Positions 1-11,093 of a DNA stretch of 64,000 bases are shown here, in pieces; position 1 is the first letter of the stretch; each line of letters begins with the position of its first letter. The DNA comes from Paragordius varius (Eukaryota; Nematomorpha), in contig OZ176057.1 of assembly GCA_964247055.1 (NCBI GenBank), positions 5,208,001 to 5,272,000 on the forward strand, read 5' to 3'. Made by a program: the position numbers and the translations under genes. The notes beneath the pieces are model-generated. The model was not told the origin of the DNA. It did not search any database and was given only the letters and a program-made list of their open reading frames with translations.

Positions 1-181
1 AAATTTGCTGCCAATTAATATAAATTCTATTTTAGCTGTAATATGGATTAGCAACAAATTTGATGTGATTAATCCTAACCGGTCCAACCTTTTTGTATGG
101 TATGAAAAATTTCGATAAAAATGTATTTAACAAAATTGAAATATAAATTAGGTATCCTAATGTATAAATAATATATATGTA

Positions 182-1313
182 TCATTTTGTGCAAAAAAAT
201 GTTAACATTATTTTTCATGAGATATTCTGACCAGCTTATTAAAATTTTTTATTTGTTTACGACCTAGTGAAAATCGAAATCGGGCAAAAAGTGAAAAATA
301 AGAATATTAAGGAGGATTCAAAAAATTATAATAAAGTTGAGATATTATGGTTTACTATCATTTAAGCAGATATCAATATATAAATAGTCTAAAATTATTA
401 ATTTATAAAATCTCAGTTAAAAAGATGGCGTTTTTCTTTTTACACACTTAAAAGGCAATTTTTAATCTCTATTAAAATAATTTTTTTAAATTATAAACCA
501 GCTAACTATTATTAAAATCTTAAGATTCATATTTAAAAAATAACTTCTATAACAAAATAAACTGAAAATTATTTTTTTTTATCTTAAATTAATGTCATTT
601 GGTTTGTGATTGTATAAAAATCTACTGTCTTAGTTTAAAGTTTCTCAATTTTAAAGTATATAAAATAATACAAAATGAAATTTACAAGTAGTGAAAAAAA
701 CACCAAAAATCCCTACATATCCCAGTAAAAATATTAATTTGTATTAAAACAAACTTGTTACTTTTGATATTCCAATACTTTTAAATTCGCATAAATATTC
801 TTGATAATTCCCACTCATATAAGATTCCCAATAAAACAGTATATTTTTCTCTAATCATAAACCAGATGACAAAAAAATTAAAAACTAAATGCAAATATTT
901 TTCAGTTTTTTTTGTTATAGAAGGTTTTTACTTAATTAAATGTTTTAATAGTGAAGTTAGTAAATATTTAAAAAATATTTTAATAAAGTTTCATAAATTT
1001 TTTTGACTTTTAAGTGTGTTAGAAACCTTTGAACTAAGAAATATTGAAACCCTATGATTTTAGGCTATTTATATATAAAAATTATCTCCTAAAATGATAT
1101 AAAACCATAATTTCTCAACTTTTATCAATATTTTTTGAATTATCCTTGATTATCCTTTGTAATTTTGCCGAATTTTTCGATTTTCTCTTAATATTTCAAA
1201 AACTAGGTCTACAAAATTAAAATTTTTGCGGAAAATCAATTCACTGGTCATAAGCTATCTCATGAAAAAACAATTTTTGTTAAAAAAATTAATCCTCTTT
1301 TTTGCACACAGTG
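182..1313. mobile_element. 1.13-kb fold-back (long inverted repeat) element
   Basis: The left half (182-about 700) reads as the diverged reverse complement of the right half (about 780-1313). For example, AGTTGAGATATTATGGTTT near 335 pairs with AAACCATAATTTCTCAACTT near 1104, and GTCATTTGGTTTGTGATTG near 594 pairs with CTAATCATAAACCAGATGAC near 850. The ends read about TCATTTTGTGCAAAAA and TTTTTGCACACAGTG, next to TA, so a Tc1/mariner-type MITE is likely. No open frame is seen. It lies downstream of exon F1. Confidence 0.75.
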
Positions 1314-1366
1314 TTATGTATCTTTATTTAATAAAAATAAAAAAATTTAAAAATATTTTCTGATAC

Positions 1367-1408
1367 TTGATGATGATTGCGATTGAGCGGCTTCAGGTTG
1401 TGAAGTTG
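1367..1408 (-). CDS. Mini-exon F1 (Ser/Gln-rich linker)
   Basis: This is a 42-base candidate exon. On the minus strand the acceptor is AACATTAG at 1409-1410 and the donor is GTATCAG below 1367. It starts and ends in phase 1 and encodes about 14 residues, T-S-Q-P-E-A-A-Q-S-Q-S-S-S. The stretch is clearly less AT-rich than its surroundings. It is identical in copy 2 (F2). It lies 3' of E1 in the transcript, and a short linker or mucin-like stalk fits. It is too short to be certain without RNA data. Confidence 0.5.
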
Positions 1409-2439
1409 CTAATGTTTCTATAATTAATATGAATTAAAATTTTATGACATTGGTGAACACATATCACTGTACGACATTTTTGGAATTATTTGGCATTTTT
1501 GAGAAATTATTCAAATTATTATTTATTTATTCGAACAAGCGAATATCATATTAATTATTTTAGCGAGAAAGCCATACTATATTAAAATATATACTATAAT
1601 GTTCTTTACAGAAATATTGCTTGGTTTAATCTCACGGATTAAACAAAATAATTAGATATTCCGTTTAAATGCCGATGTCCGAATTTCAATTCGATACATT
1701 AAGGGGAATAAAATTTGAATTTTATTTGGTTAAAGACACATTTTCTGCACACATTTACCCTAAAAATCTCTGCAGCCGTCTATATAATAGTCAAAATTCA
1801 AATCAAATTTTATAATTTCTAATCTAGAAAATATGATAAAATAAGTGATGAATTTCAATATGATGTTTATAAATAATTATTAAGAGATGAATTATGTTTT
1901 AGGAGGCAGCTATTTTACAGAGAGCACGAAACACCAAAATATTTATAAATTTACATAGGCTAGAACTTATCAAAATATTAATGATATTACATATTATTTG
2001 GCCGTTATGATTTATAATATACTTATAATAAATCCCTATAAAAACATTTACTAAATGATTTTATCAAAATTCATTATATATGCATTATTAAATCAATATA
2101 GGCTAATTTACACCGTTTTAAATGATTTTCTTGTGTTTTAAATGATGGAAGTTTGATCCACAATTTATAATGTTATCGCCAACATGCTGATAATCAGTTG
2201 TATGGTTTGCATTAATTTTGTTCGTTAATAGATAGGTTATTAGATTTTAAACAAAAACTGTGAAAAAATTACAAGATAATAAAAAAACTATGTCCTTCAC
2301 CAATTTTTCGTAGTTCGTTTCATTTCCGATTATTAAAAACTTTTAAAAGTAATTTAAGCAATATTAAATTTAAAGCGATTTATTTTTTATAGTAGCAGGA
2401 TTTTTGCGAGTTAAACTTTCTATTTAAATGGCGATTTCC

Positions 2440-2501
2440 CAAATTCCCCATGGGCCCCAAAAATGATTTTCGGTCCGCGGGCCGCATAGGAAATACCCCT
2501 G
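2440..2501 (-). mobile_element. hAT terminal relic
   Basis: On the minus strand this reads CAGGGGTATTTCCTATGCGG, then a CCCGCGG core, an end typical of hAT elements with the CAGGGG start and the GCGGCCCGCGG subterminal motif. The opposite end and an 8-bp target duplication were not found. It is copied at 3848-3909 and 10989-11050 through the duplications. It lies in the intron beside exon E. Confidence 0.55.
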
Positions 2502-2546
2502 ATTACCATATATATATATATATATATATTCTAATTAATAAATTAC

Positions 2547-2597
2547 CTGGTTTTGGTGTTGATGGTGAGGGAGATGGTGATGTAGACTTGGTTAAAT
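2547..2597 (-). CDS. Mini-exon E1 (Ser/Thr/Pro-rich linker)
   Basis: This is a 51-base candidate exon. The acceptor is ATTAATTTTTTAG (AG at 2598-2599 read on the minus strand) and the donor is CCAG^GTAATTT. It is phase 1 at both ends and encodes L-T-K-S-T-S-P-S-P-S-P-S-T-P-K-P. Both splice sites are strong and the composition is sharply different from the introns. It follows exon A1. The likely product is a stalk between a folded module and the next part, possibly O-glycosylated. Perfect copies lie at 3953-4003 and 11094-11144. Confidence 0.65.
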
Positions 2598-3123
2598 CTA
2601 AAAAATTAATACATGATAATGTGTGCTATTAAAGCAATAATTGTTTATAATTTACTATATACTATTATACCTAATAATTACAATAATTTCAATTATTTGG
2701 ATGAGGAGCGGAATTATGTTTGAGAAGCAGACTTTTTTTAAAAGTTGCTGAATTTTTAAAGGAAAAATTGCAATCTCTATTTAATATTTTAATTAACGAG
2801 ATTTAAGTCATAAGTTATGGCAGGACGAGTTTTTGTTAAAAATTTTGGGGTATTAACACTGTTTATCGGCATAATGTATATAAAAAAATTTGTAGAAAAT
2901 TTTAAAATACCATATCATACGATCAATCATTTATACCATATTATTATATATATTTTATGTTAACACGTAGGCTCTTAATTTTTTGCCCCTTAAATCACGT
3001 GGTCTTGATATATTTTGCAGAATATTGTTTACTTTTAAAAATGCAAATTTTTACAGTTTTATTGACATATATATATTATAATAACATGTAATTGCTAATA
3101 GCTATATAAAATAAATGTTATAC

Positions 3124-3372
3124 CTGATAATGACAATATTTTAGTCTCTTGTTTTTCTTTAATATCAACTAGTTTTACTGCATGGATAGGAGGAGTTATG
3201 GGAAATCTGAAATGATTTTCGGCCGCGTTAAATGTCACGTTTGATTTTACAAAACCGGATTGCGAGTTGGATTGTGTGTATAATTCGTAATTTGGATCTT
3301 TGTAAGCGTTAAAAATTTTGATATATATAAATTCGTCTTGTTTAATAGCAGTTGCATTCATTATTCCTTTGA
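3124..3372 (-). CDS. Module A exon, diverged copy (A1)
   Basis: 249-base exon, 83 codons, phase 1 at both ends. Acceptor TTTTTCATTTAG, donor ATTATCAG^GTATAAC. The product begins near K-G-I-M-N-A-T-A-I-K-Q and contains N-Y-E-L-Y-T-Q-S-N and later A-V-K-L-V-D-I. It has no cysteine. Its strand pattern resembles modules B and C at the places where those have a Cys pair, so a small beta-sandwich (Ig-like) fold without the disulfide is possible; this is inference. Compared with A2 it has 18 substitutions and one whole-codon indel in 249 bases, most of them changing the amino acid, while the neighbouring intron is nearly identical. No family is recognised. Confidence 0.7.
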
Positions 3373-3847
3373 CTAAATGAAAAATAAATTTATATATAAA
3401 TTGTTAATAATGTTGCTTTTATATCCGGACCAAAATCGGCAATCGCTAAACATGATATTGTGAAATCTATTATAAGCAAAGCCAACAAACAACTAATTCC
3501 ATATATTAAGCTAATTTAAACCGTTATAAATGATTTTCTTGTGTTTTAAATGATGGAAGTTTGATCCACAATTTATAATGTTATCGCCAACATGCTGATA
3601 ATCAGTTGTATGGTTTGCATTAATTTTGTTCGTTAATAGATAGGTTATTAGATTTCAAACAAAAACTGTGAAAAAATTACAAGTCAATAAAAAAACTATG
3701 TCCTTCACCAATTTTTCGTAGTTCGTTTCATTTCCGATTATTAAAAACTTTTAAAAGTAATTTAAGCAATATTAATTTTAAAGCGATTTATTTTTTATAG
3801 TAGCAGGATTTTTGCGAGTTAAACTTTCTATTTAAATGGCGATTTCC

Positions 3848-3909
3848 CAAATTCCCCATGGGCCCCAAAAATGATTTTCGGTCCGCGGGCCGCATAGGAA
3901 ATACCCCTG
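3848..3909 (-). mobile_element. hAT terminal relic, nested unit ii
   Basis: Duplicated copy of the relic at 2440-2501, carried with nested unit ii. Confidence 0.55.
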
Positions 3910-3952
3910 ATTACCATATATATATATATATATATTCTAATTAATAAATTAC

Positions 3953-4003
3953 CTGGTTTTGGTGTTGATGGTGAGGGAGATGGTGATGTAGACTTGGTTA
4001 AAT
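3953..4003 (-). CDS. Mini-exon E2 (Ser/Thr/Pro-rich linker)
   Basis: Exact copy of E1 in nested unit ii, with the same splice sites and phase. It sits between A2 and A1 in the transcript, so a transcript that includes all exons would read A2-E2-A1-E1-F1. Confidence 0.65.
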
Positions 4004-4529
4004 CTAAAAAATTAATACATGATAATGTGTGCTATTAAAGCAATAATTGTTTATAATTTACTATATACTATTATACCTAATAATTACAATAATTTCAATT
4101 ATTTGGATGAGGAGCGGAATTATGTTTGAGAAGCAGACTTTTTTTAAAAGTTGCTGAATTTTTAAAGGAAAAATTGCAATCTCTATTTAATATTTTAATT
4201 AACGAGATTTAAGTCATAAGTTATGGCAGGACGAGTTTTTGTTAAAAATTTTGGGGTATTAGGACTGTTTATCGGCATAATGTATATAAAAAAATTTGTA
4301 GAAAATTTTAAAATACCATATCATACGATCAATCATTTATACCATATTATTATATATATTTTATGTTAACACGTAGGCTCTTAATTTTTTGCCCCTTAAA
4401 TCACGTGGTCTTGATATATTTTGCAGAATATTGTTTACTTTTAAAAATGCAAATTTTTACAGTTTTATTGACATATATATATTATAATAACATGTAATTA
4501 CTAATAGCTATATAAAATAAATGTTATAC

Positions 4530-4775
4530 CTGATATGGACAATATTTTAGTCTCTTGTTTTTTTTTAATATCAACTATTTTTACTGCATGGATAGGAGTT
4601 ATGGGATGTCTGAAATATTTTGCAGTCGCGTTGAATGTCGCGTTTGATTTTTCAAAACCGGATTGCGAGTTGGATTGTGTGTATAATTCGTAATTTGGAT
4701 CTTTGTAAGCGTTTAAAATTTTGATATGTATAAATTTGCCTTGTTTAATAGCAGTTGCATTCATTATTCCTTTGA
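4530..4775 (-). CDS. Module A exon (A2)
   Basis: 246-base exon, 82 codons, phase 1 at both ends. Acceptor TCATTTAG, donor ATATCAG^GTATAAC. Its protein is identical to that of A3 (11671-11916) and differs from A1 at about 15 of 82 positions, for example D-E to G-K and F-R-F-P to F-R-H-P. It contains N-x-T motifs (N-A-T) that could be glycosylated if the protein is secreted. There is no cysteine. It is an extracellular-looking module of unknown family. Confidence 0.7.
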
Positions 4776-4953
4776 CTAAATGAAAAAAAATTTTATAAAT
4801 AAATTGTTAATAATGTTGCTTTTATATCCGGACCAAAATCGGCAATCGCTAAACATGATATTGTGAAATCTATTATAAGCAAAGCCAACAAACAACTAAT
4901 TCCATATATTAAGCTAATTTGACCGAACTCGTTGTAGGTTCAATGCTTAAAAC

Positions 4954-5345
4954 CAGGGCTTCTTAAACTATGGGTCGCGACCCCATTTGGGGTTGCATAA
5001 AATAATTATGGGGTCGCGGGTAATGAAAATACAATATTACAAAAAATGTTTTTAACTTGTAAAATTTTTGTTATAAAGAAAAGTAACAATCATCCTAGTT
5101 AATTACATCAGAATTGATGGTGAGAATCCACTTTTGTTTTAGAAACTACATTTCTATAAATTTTGTGCAATTCTGTTTTAGATTTTTATATGTTTCAAAA
5201 CGAATTCCAAATTTTTATATCATGTATATTGTTACTAATAAATATATCATCAAAAATATTAATTTTCCTTTTATATTTGTTGTGGTCGTTAAAAAACTCG
5301 TAATCATAAATGGGGTCGGGAATTACACAAGTTTAAGAAGCCCTG
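4954..5345. mobile_element. Non-autonomous hAT MITE
   Basis: It begins CAGGGCTTCTTAAACTATGG and ends AAGTTTAAGAAGCCCTG, a terminal inverted repeat of about 16 bases. Subterminal GGGTCGCGACCCC sequences are typical of hAT elements. The flanks CTTAAAAC and CTTTTTGA are a decayed candidate 8-bp target duplication. The open frames inside it are by chance. Confidence 0.8.
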
Positions 5346-5583
5346 CTTTTTGACTAACATTATTGTTGAAGGTATAGGCAAATATTGGGTGAAAATTGAT
5401 TAATTTTGTGCAATTATAAGAGATAATATACCTATGTAATTTACCAAATGCCTCCATTTTATGGCTATATAATATATTTAATATTTTTTCTACCACAAAA
5501 TGTAGCATAAAGTATAGCACATATGCAGTACATATCCGAAAAATGTATATTTTCATGATAGGTTTGGAGCTATGAGATTTTTA

Positions 5584-5757
5584 CAGCATGATTAAATATA
5601 GATTGCTATAAAGTTATTAATTATTGCCAAATAGCATATGCAAAGAGAATTATTATTGACAAATAATATTTATATGTGAAAATAATACCTAAAAGCCAAT
5701 AATTCTGCCTTTGTTATTTTGGTAATAATAATAACTTCTAGCAATATATCATACTCA
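5584..5757. mobile_element. Mariner-type MITE (CAGTATGACTAAG family)
   Basis: Inverted-repeat element next to TA, with arms around GCTATAAAGTTATTAATTAT and AATAACTTCTAGCAATATAT and internal GCCAAATAGCATATGC. Related copies lie at 12719-12892, 15616-15761 and 16229-16421. It is decayed at the right end. Confidence 0.6.
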
Positions 5758-6615
5758 TATTCTAATAAAAATATTTACACTACATAACTAATTAGTACTT
5801 AGGATTAATTGCAAAATTTGCGCATTATGCTAGATAATTTATTGCTTCATTCATTTTATTTATGAAAAACAAATAAAAAATTTTATTTTTCGCGTGTAGG
5901 CTCCAAATATCGCAGATTTTTGATCACGTCTAAAATGCCATTTTTTTGATAAACGCCAACTGATATAATGCGATAAAATACAATATGCCAGAATTTAAAA
6001 AAATACATATTTGCTTTAATAAATTTTGGCAAATTATTTTATAGCGTACTTATTAAGTAAGCATGGTGAAAGTATATTCCCCTGAAAGATTTTAAAAGCC
6101 ATTTAATTTTAAGAAAGTGATAATATATAATAAAAAAGGTGTTTTATAAAGCTTTAAACCGATTTCAACTAGTAAACGATTGCCAATAAAATTAAACGAA
6201 ATTTTATTTTTTCAATTTTTTTTATTAGAAAATATAATATCACGCAGTCTTTTTTAATTTTAAAACCACTAGTAGATTTTAGCTGGGGGTTTACGACTAA
6301 AATAAATTTAATAAAAATAATGTTTTCCAGGCAATCTTCTACCAAAATTTATTTAATGTAAGTGCTTTAATCGACTTACAGCTATAAACCAAAAAGTCTA
6401 AATATTTTTTAATTTTTTTACACCAAAAGCACCATTAAAATCCTGACACCTAACAGAGGTATAATTTAATATATATATATATTTATATTATACCTAAATT
6501 AAGGTGTGTTATAGACCAATCCAAAAAGTTTATATTAATTGACAGAAACGCTAAATTGGTGTATATTTATCTCCAAGTAAAGAATTATAATCATGTCAGT
6601 GCCTATTTATTATAC

Positions 6616-6831
6616 CTGCAAACTTATAGATCTCTTGAATACCATTCCTCTTGCAATCTAACTTGAACCCCAATTTATTGTAATTGGTTCTATTATGCAC
6701 ATATGTAATGTCAGATTTGTACGTTTGTATAGTTTTGTTTCCCAGGGACAATGTACATTGGGTTTCTTCCTCAATTTTGCCTTTAATTATCACAACATCA
6801 TCATTGGTAATATTCAACTTGGGCACAACGG
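6616..6831 (-). CDS. Module B exon (B1), two-Cys Ig-like candidate
   Basis: 216-base exon, 72 codons, phase 1 at both ends. Acceptor GAAAATTTAG, donor TTTGCAG^GTATAATA. The product runs from about V-V-P-K-L-N-I-T to I-Y-K-F-A-G. It has a Cys pair 35 residues apart (T-Q-C-T-L-S-L and F-K-L-D-C-K) and N-x-T/S sequons (N-I-T, N-K-T, N-R-T). Cys spacing, strand-like alternation and phase-1 borders suit a short Ig-like extracellular domain, but the spacing is below the usual Ig range, so the fold is uncertain. Compared with B2, all of the roughly nine coding differences I could place change the amino acid. Confidence 0.7.
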
Positions 6832-8065
6832 CTAAATTTTCAAAAATAAAATGGGAATAAAAATTTGTAAATATATATAGTGTTTGGGCCTTTAAAAAAT
6901 ATTTGCGAAACGTGTTGAAGTTCAAAAGTTTAAATGAACTGATAAAATTTTAACACCAAAATGGCAAAATTTCTTTCTTATATTATTCCAGTTTTCAACG
7001 GCTCACAGGTCTAAATTTTAGGAAAGCGCTTTTTAAAATTATCACATGGGGAGGCTTCATTCTGTGTATAATGTGGCCATAATAATATGTGTGGCTTTGA
7101 AGCTTTAAAAGAACCATATTGATGCATTAAAGCTTTTAGATAATTGAAACACAGAGGAAAATCTTATTCCAGCGCTTTTTTTAATATAACTAGAGGGCCT
7201 ACCCCATAAAATGGGCGTACGAGGAAATAACAATGGGAAAACCACTTTTTGAGATTATTATTCACCAAATTTTAGGTATTCCCCGTATACAGTCAAAGAT
7301 TTTAATCTAATTTTTTTAAATATGTCCCTTGGCAGAGCTTCTTTCCTTTTATAAGTTACTATGCAAAAAATACAGAAGTAAAACATTCACTTGCTCCAAT
7401 CAGGTGAGGGGTAAGGCTATTCCCTTTAAAATACGCCACTATATAAAATCAAATGAGTGCGCGAATCCATATATTACAAAAGCACGATATTAAAAAAATT
7501 CCTTCTGAATAAAGTTTAGACGATGGGTTTAAAATATTCTTATTAACACATAAAATTCAAAGCCAAAAAATTCCGTTTAGTAGATATATGAAAGAAAATA
7601 TAATAATATATTTGTGATCAAAAAATAATATTATTTTATTAAAATTTTAATATTCAAATGATACTAGAATTTCATAAAATAAATATTTTCAAATCATTTT
7701 TATAATTTTGTTAAAGTAGTAAAAAATAGGTCCTCAAATACTCGAGTTTTAATTTAGAATACGACATATTTTATTAATTTAAGCCTTTAGTTATATAAGT
7801 TTTACATCCTAATAATATTTCAGACAAAAATATTTATCAGATATTATTTAGTAAATAGAATTCGGGTACTTAATAATTTTATAAAAATAGTTGTAATGCC
7901 GGGAATCAAATTTTTATGTTCTTTGTGTAATCGCACGATCTTATGTTTTGATAAATTTATTTATAAAGATAATATATTTAGCGTTCAAAAGTTTCACATT
8001 TATAAAATCAGTAGGATGTTAATAAATTAAGAGCAAAACAAGAATACCAATTAATTTCATGAAAT

Positions 8066-8388
8066 TTAAATTTTTTTTCCGATCAAATAATAACATCCTG
8101 AAATGGGTAAAATATTAAAATGACCTGTATTTACACATAAGCTAAAATTTATATTAACCTTTTTGAAGATTTGTTTGTCCCTAACTGTGATAAAGTATTT
8201 AACTCCTATCTTTAAGTTATTAAATTTACAAAATCTGTAATGTTTTTCACACATTTTTAAATTTGAATGAATAATATCGATGATACTAAAAAATACATGT
8301 GTATTATATCGACAGTTTTGACAAAAGTCTGGGCCACCCTTAATTTTAGATGCACACAACGTCTCTTCTGCGTACTTTTTGCCGACAT
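8066..8388 (-). CDS. Cys-rich terminal exon D'
   Basis: Open frame ending in TAA (lowest base 8066). A possible acceptor at CTAAGATAAG allows a phase-1 start and 107 codons including the stop; its pyrimidine tract is weak. The first part, near 8300-8388, is unusually GC-rich and reads D-V-G-K-K-Y-A-E-E-T-L-C and G-G-P-D-F-C-Q-N-C. Seven cysteines are spread over the product, which ends C-Y-Y-L-I-G-K-K-I. It lies just 3' of F2, so it may be the last exon of a C-B2-A3-E3-F2-D' gene. An internal phase-1 donor (ATACAG^GTCATT at 8123-8124) could instead splice it onward to B1. The Y-Y-L-I-G end faintly recalls NTR/C345C domains, but this is weak. Confidence 0.45.
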
Positions 8389-8730
8389 CTTATCTTAGTT
8401 ATGCCCGTTACACAAAGAACCTTATCGGAAAAAATAATAATGCTTATTGATTCAATCTTACCACATAGGAAATATTTGTTTATCATGTAAAAAATAACCT
8501 TATTTCATATGCTACAGTTTTAATTGGCTAACCATATTTTATCAAATTAAATTTGCTGCCAATTAATATAAATTCTATTTTAGCTGTAATATGGATTAGC
8601 AACAAATTTGATGTGATTAATCCCAACCGGTCCAACCTTTTTGTATGGTATGAAAAATTTCGATAAAAATGTATTTAACAAAATTGAAATATAAATTAGG
8701 TATCCTAATGTATAAATAATATATATGTAT

Positions 8731-9862
8731 CATTTTGTGCAAAAAAATGTTAACATTATTTTTCATGAGATATTCTGACCAGCTTATTAAAATTTTTTAT
8801 TTGTTTACGACCTAGTGAAAATCGAAATCGGGCAAAAAGTGAAAAATAAGAATTTTAAGGAGGATTCAAAAAATTATAATAAAGTTGAGATATTATGGTT
8901 TACTATCATTTAAGCAGATATCAATATATAAATAGTCTAAAATTATTAATTTATAAAATCTCAGTTTAAAAGATGGCGTTTTTCTTTTTACACACTTAAA
9001 AGGCAAATTTTTAATCTCTATTAAAATAATTTTTTTAAATTATAAACCAGCTAACTATTATTAAAATCTTAAGATTCATATTTAAAAAATAACTTCTATA
9101 ACAAAATAAACTGAAAATTATTTTTTTTTATCTTAAATTTATGTCATTTGGTTTGTGATTGTATAAAAATCTACTGTCTTAGTTTAAAGTTTCTCAATTT
9201 TAAAGTATATAAAATAATACAAAATGAAATTTACAAGTAGTGAAAAAAACACCAAAAATCCCTACATATCCCAGTAAAAATATTAATTTGTATTAAAACA
9301 AACTTGTTACTTTTGATATTCCAATACTTTTAAATTCGCATAAATATTCTTGATAATTCCCTCTCATATAAGATTCCCAATAAAACAGTATATTTTTCTC
9401 TAATCATAAACCAGATGACAAAAAAATTAAAAACTAAATGCAAATATTTTTCAGTTTTTTTTGTTATAGAAGGTTTTTACTTAATTAAATGTTTTAATAG
9501 TGAAGTTAGTAAATATTTAAAAAATATTTTAATAAAGTTTCATAAATTTTTTTGACTTTTAAGTGTGTTAGAAACCTTTGAACTAAGAAATATTGAAACC
9601 CTATGATTTTAGGCTATTTATATATAAAAATTATCTCCTAAAATGATATAAAACCATAATTTCTCAACTTTTATCAATATTTTTTGAATTATCCTTGATT
9701 ATCCTTTGTAATTTTGCCGAATTTTTCGATTTTCTCTTAATATTTCAAAAACTAGGTCTACAAAATTAAAATTTTTGCGGAAAATCAATTCACTGGTCAT
9801 AAGCTATCTCATGAAAAAACAATTTTTGTTAAAAAAATTAATCCTCTTTTTTGCACACAGTG
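8731..9862. mobile_element. Fold-back element, duplicated copy
   Basis: Copy of the element at 182-1313, carried along by the large duplication at the same offset. It is not an independent insertion. Confidence 0.75.
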
Positions 9863-9915
9863 TTATGTATCTTTATTTAATAAAAATAAAAAAATTTAAA
9901 AATATTTTCTGATAC

Positions 9916-9957
9916 TTGATGATGATTGCGATTGAGCGGCTTCAGGTTGTGAAGTTG
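9916..9957 (-). CDS. Mini-exon F2 (Ser/Gln-rich linker)
   Basis: Exact duplicate of F1 with the same acceptor, donor and phase. It lies between E3 and D' in transcript order. Confidence 0.5.
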
Positions 9958-10988
9958 CTAATGTTTCTATAATTAATATGAATTAAAATTTTATGACATT
10001 GGTGAACACATATCACTGTACGACATTTTTGGAATTATTTGGCATTTTTGAGAAATTATTCAAATTATTATTTATTTATTCGAACAAGCGAATATCATAT
10101 TAATTATTTTAGCGAGAAAGCCATACTATATTAAAATATATACTATAATGTTCTTTACAGAAATATTGCTTGGTTTAATCTCACGGATTAAACAAAATAA
10201 TTAGATATTCCGTTTAAATGCCGATGTCCGAATTTCAATTCGATACATTAAGGGGAATAAAATTTGAATTTTATTTGGTTAAAGACACATTTTCTGCACA
10301 CATTTACCCTAAAAATCTCTGCAGCCGTCTATATAATAGTCAAAATTCAAATCAAATTTTATAATTTCTAATCTAGAAAATATGATAAAATAAGTGATGA
10401 ATTTCAATATGATGTTTATAAATAATTATTAAGAGATGAATTATGTTTTAGGAGGCAGCTATTTTACAGAGAGCACGAAACACCAAAATATTTATAAATT
10501 TACATAGGCTAGAACTTATCAAAATATTAATGATATTACATATTATTTGGCCGTTATGATTTATAATATACTTATAATAAATCCCTATAAAAACATTTAC
10601 TAAATGATTTTATCAAAATTCATTATATATGCATTATTAAATCAATATAGGCTAATTTACACCGTTTTAAATGATTTTCTTGTGTTTTAAATGATGGAAG
10701 TTTGATCCACAATTTATAATGTTATCGCCAACATGCTGATAATCAGTTGTATGGTTTGCATTAATTTTGTTCGTTAATAGATAGGTTATTAGATTTTAAA
10801 CAAAAACTGTGAAAAAATTACAAGTCAATAAAAAAACTATGTCCTTCACCAATTTTTCGTAGTTCGTTTCATTTCCGATTATTAAAAACTTTTAAAAGTA
10901 ATTTAAGCAATATTAATTTTAAAGCGATTTATTTTTTGTAGTAGCAGGATTTTTGCGAGTTAAACTTTCTATTTAAATGGCGATTTCC

Positions 10989-11050
10989 CAAATTCCCCAT
11001 GGGCCCCAAAAATGATTTTCGGTCCGCGGGCCGCATAGGAAATACCCCTG
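10989..11050 (-). mobile_element. hAT terminal relic, duplication copy 2
   Basis: Duplicated copy of the relic at 2440-2501, carried with the large duplication. Confidence 0.55.
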
Positions 11051-11093
11051 ATTACCATATATATATATATATATATTCTAATTAATAAATTAC

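Larger units (their letters stand above)
2101..3511. repeat. 1.4-kb nested tandem unit i
   Basis: First of two adjacent units inside duplication copy 1, carrying exon E1 and the diverged exon A1. Both units start near GCTAATTT.A.CCGTT. The non-exonic parts of units i and ii differ at only about ten positions per kilobase. Confidence 0.9.
3512..4919. repeat. 1.4-kb nested tandem unit ii
   Basis: Second nested unit, with exons E2 and A2. Its exon A2 encodes the same protein as A3 in duplication copy 2. The single unit in copy 2 (10650-12057) looks like unit i at its left edge and like unit ii from about 10822 rightwards. Confidence 0.9.
1..7457. repeat. Large tandem duplication, copy 1
   Basis: This block matches 8550-14595 almost base for base. 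The window opens inside it, so the copy may extend further left. It ends where the two copies part after the shared sequence ATAAAATCAAATGAG. It is about 1.41 kb longer than copy 2 because it carries an extra 1.4-kb internal unit (2101-3511). It contains exons F1, E1, A1, E2, A2 and B1 of the minus-strand gene locus, a fold-back element and several MITEs. Confidence 0.95.

Noticed and set aside
2450-2632. 60-codon plus-strand frame
   Set aside because: It crosses the hAT relic, an AT microsatellite and the antisense of mini-exon E. It is a chance frame.
5114-5353. 79-codon plus-strand frame (also at 12250-12489)
   Set aside because: It lies inside the hAT MITE and ends at its terminal repeat. 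It is copied only through the large duplication.
8020-8064. Signal-peptide-like start M-K-L-I-G-I-L-V-L-L-L-I-Y on the minus strand
   Set aside because: A stop follows at once and the only phase-1 donor (ATTG^GTATTC) would cut it after four codons. It is too weak to call as a first exon.
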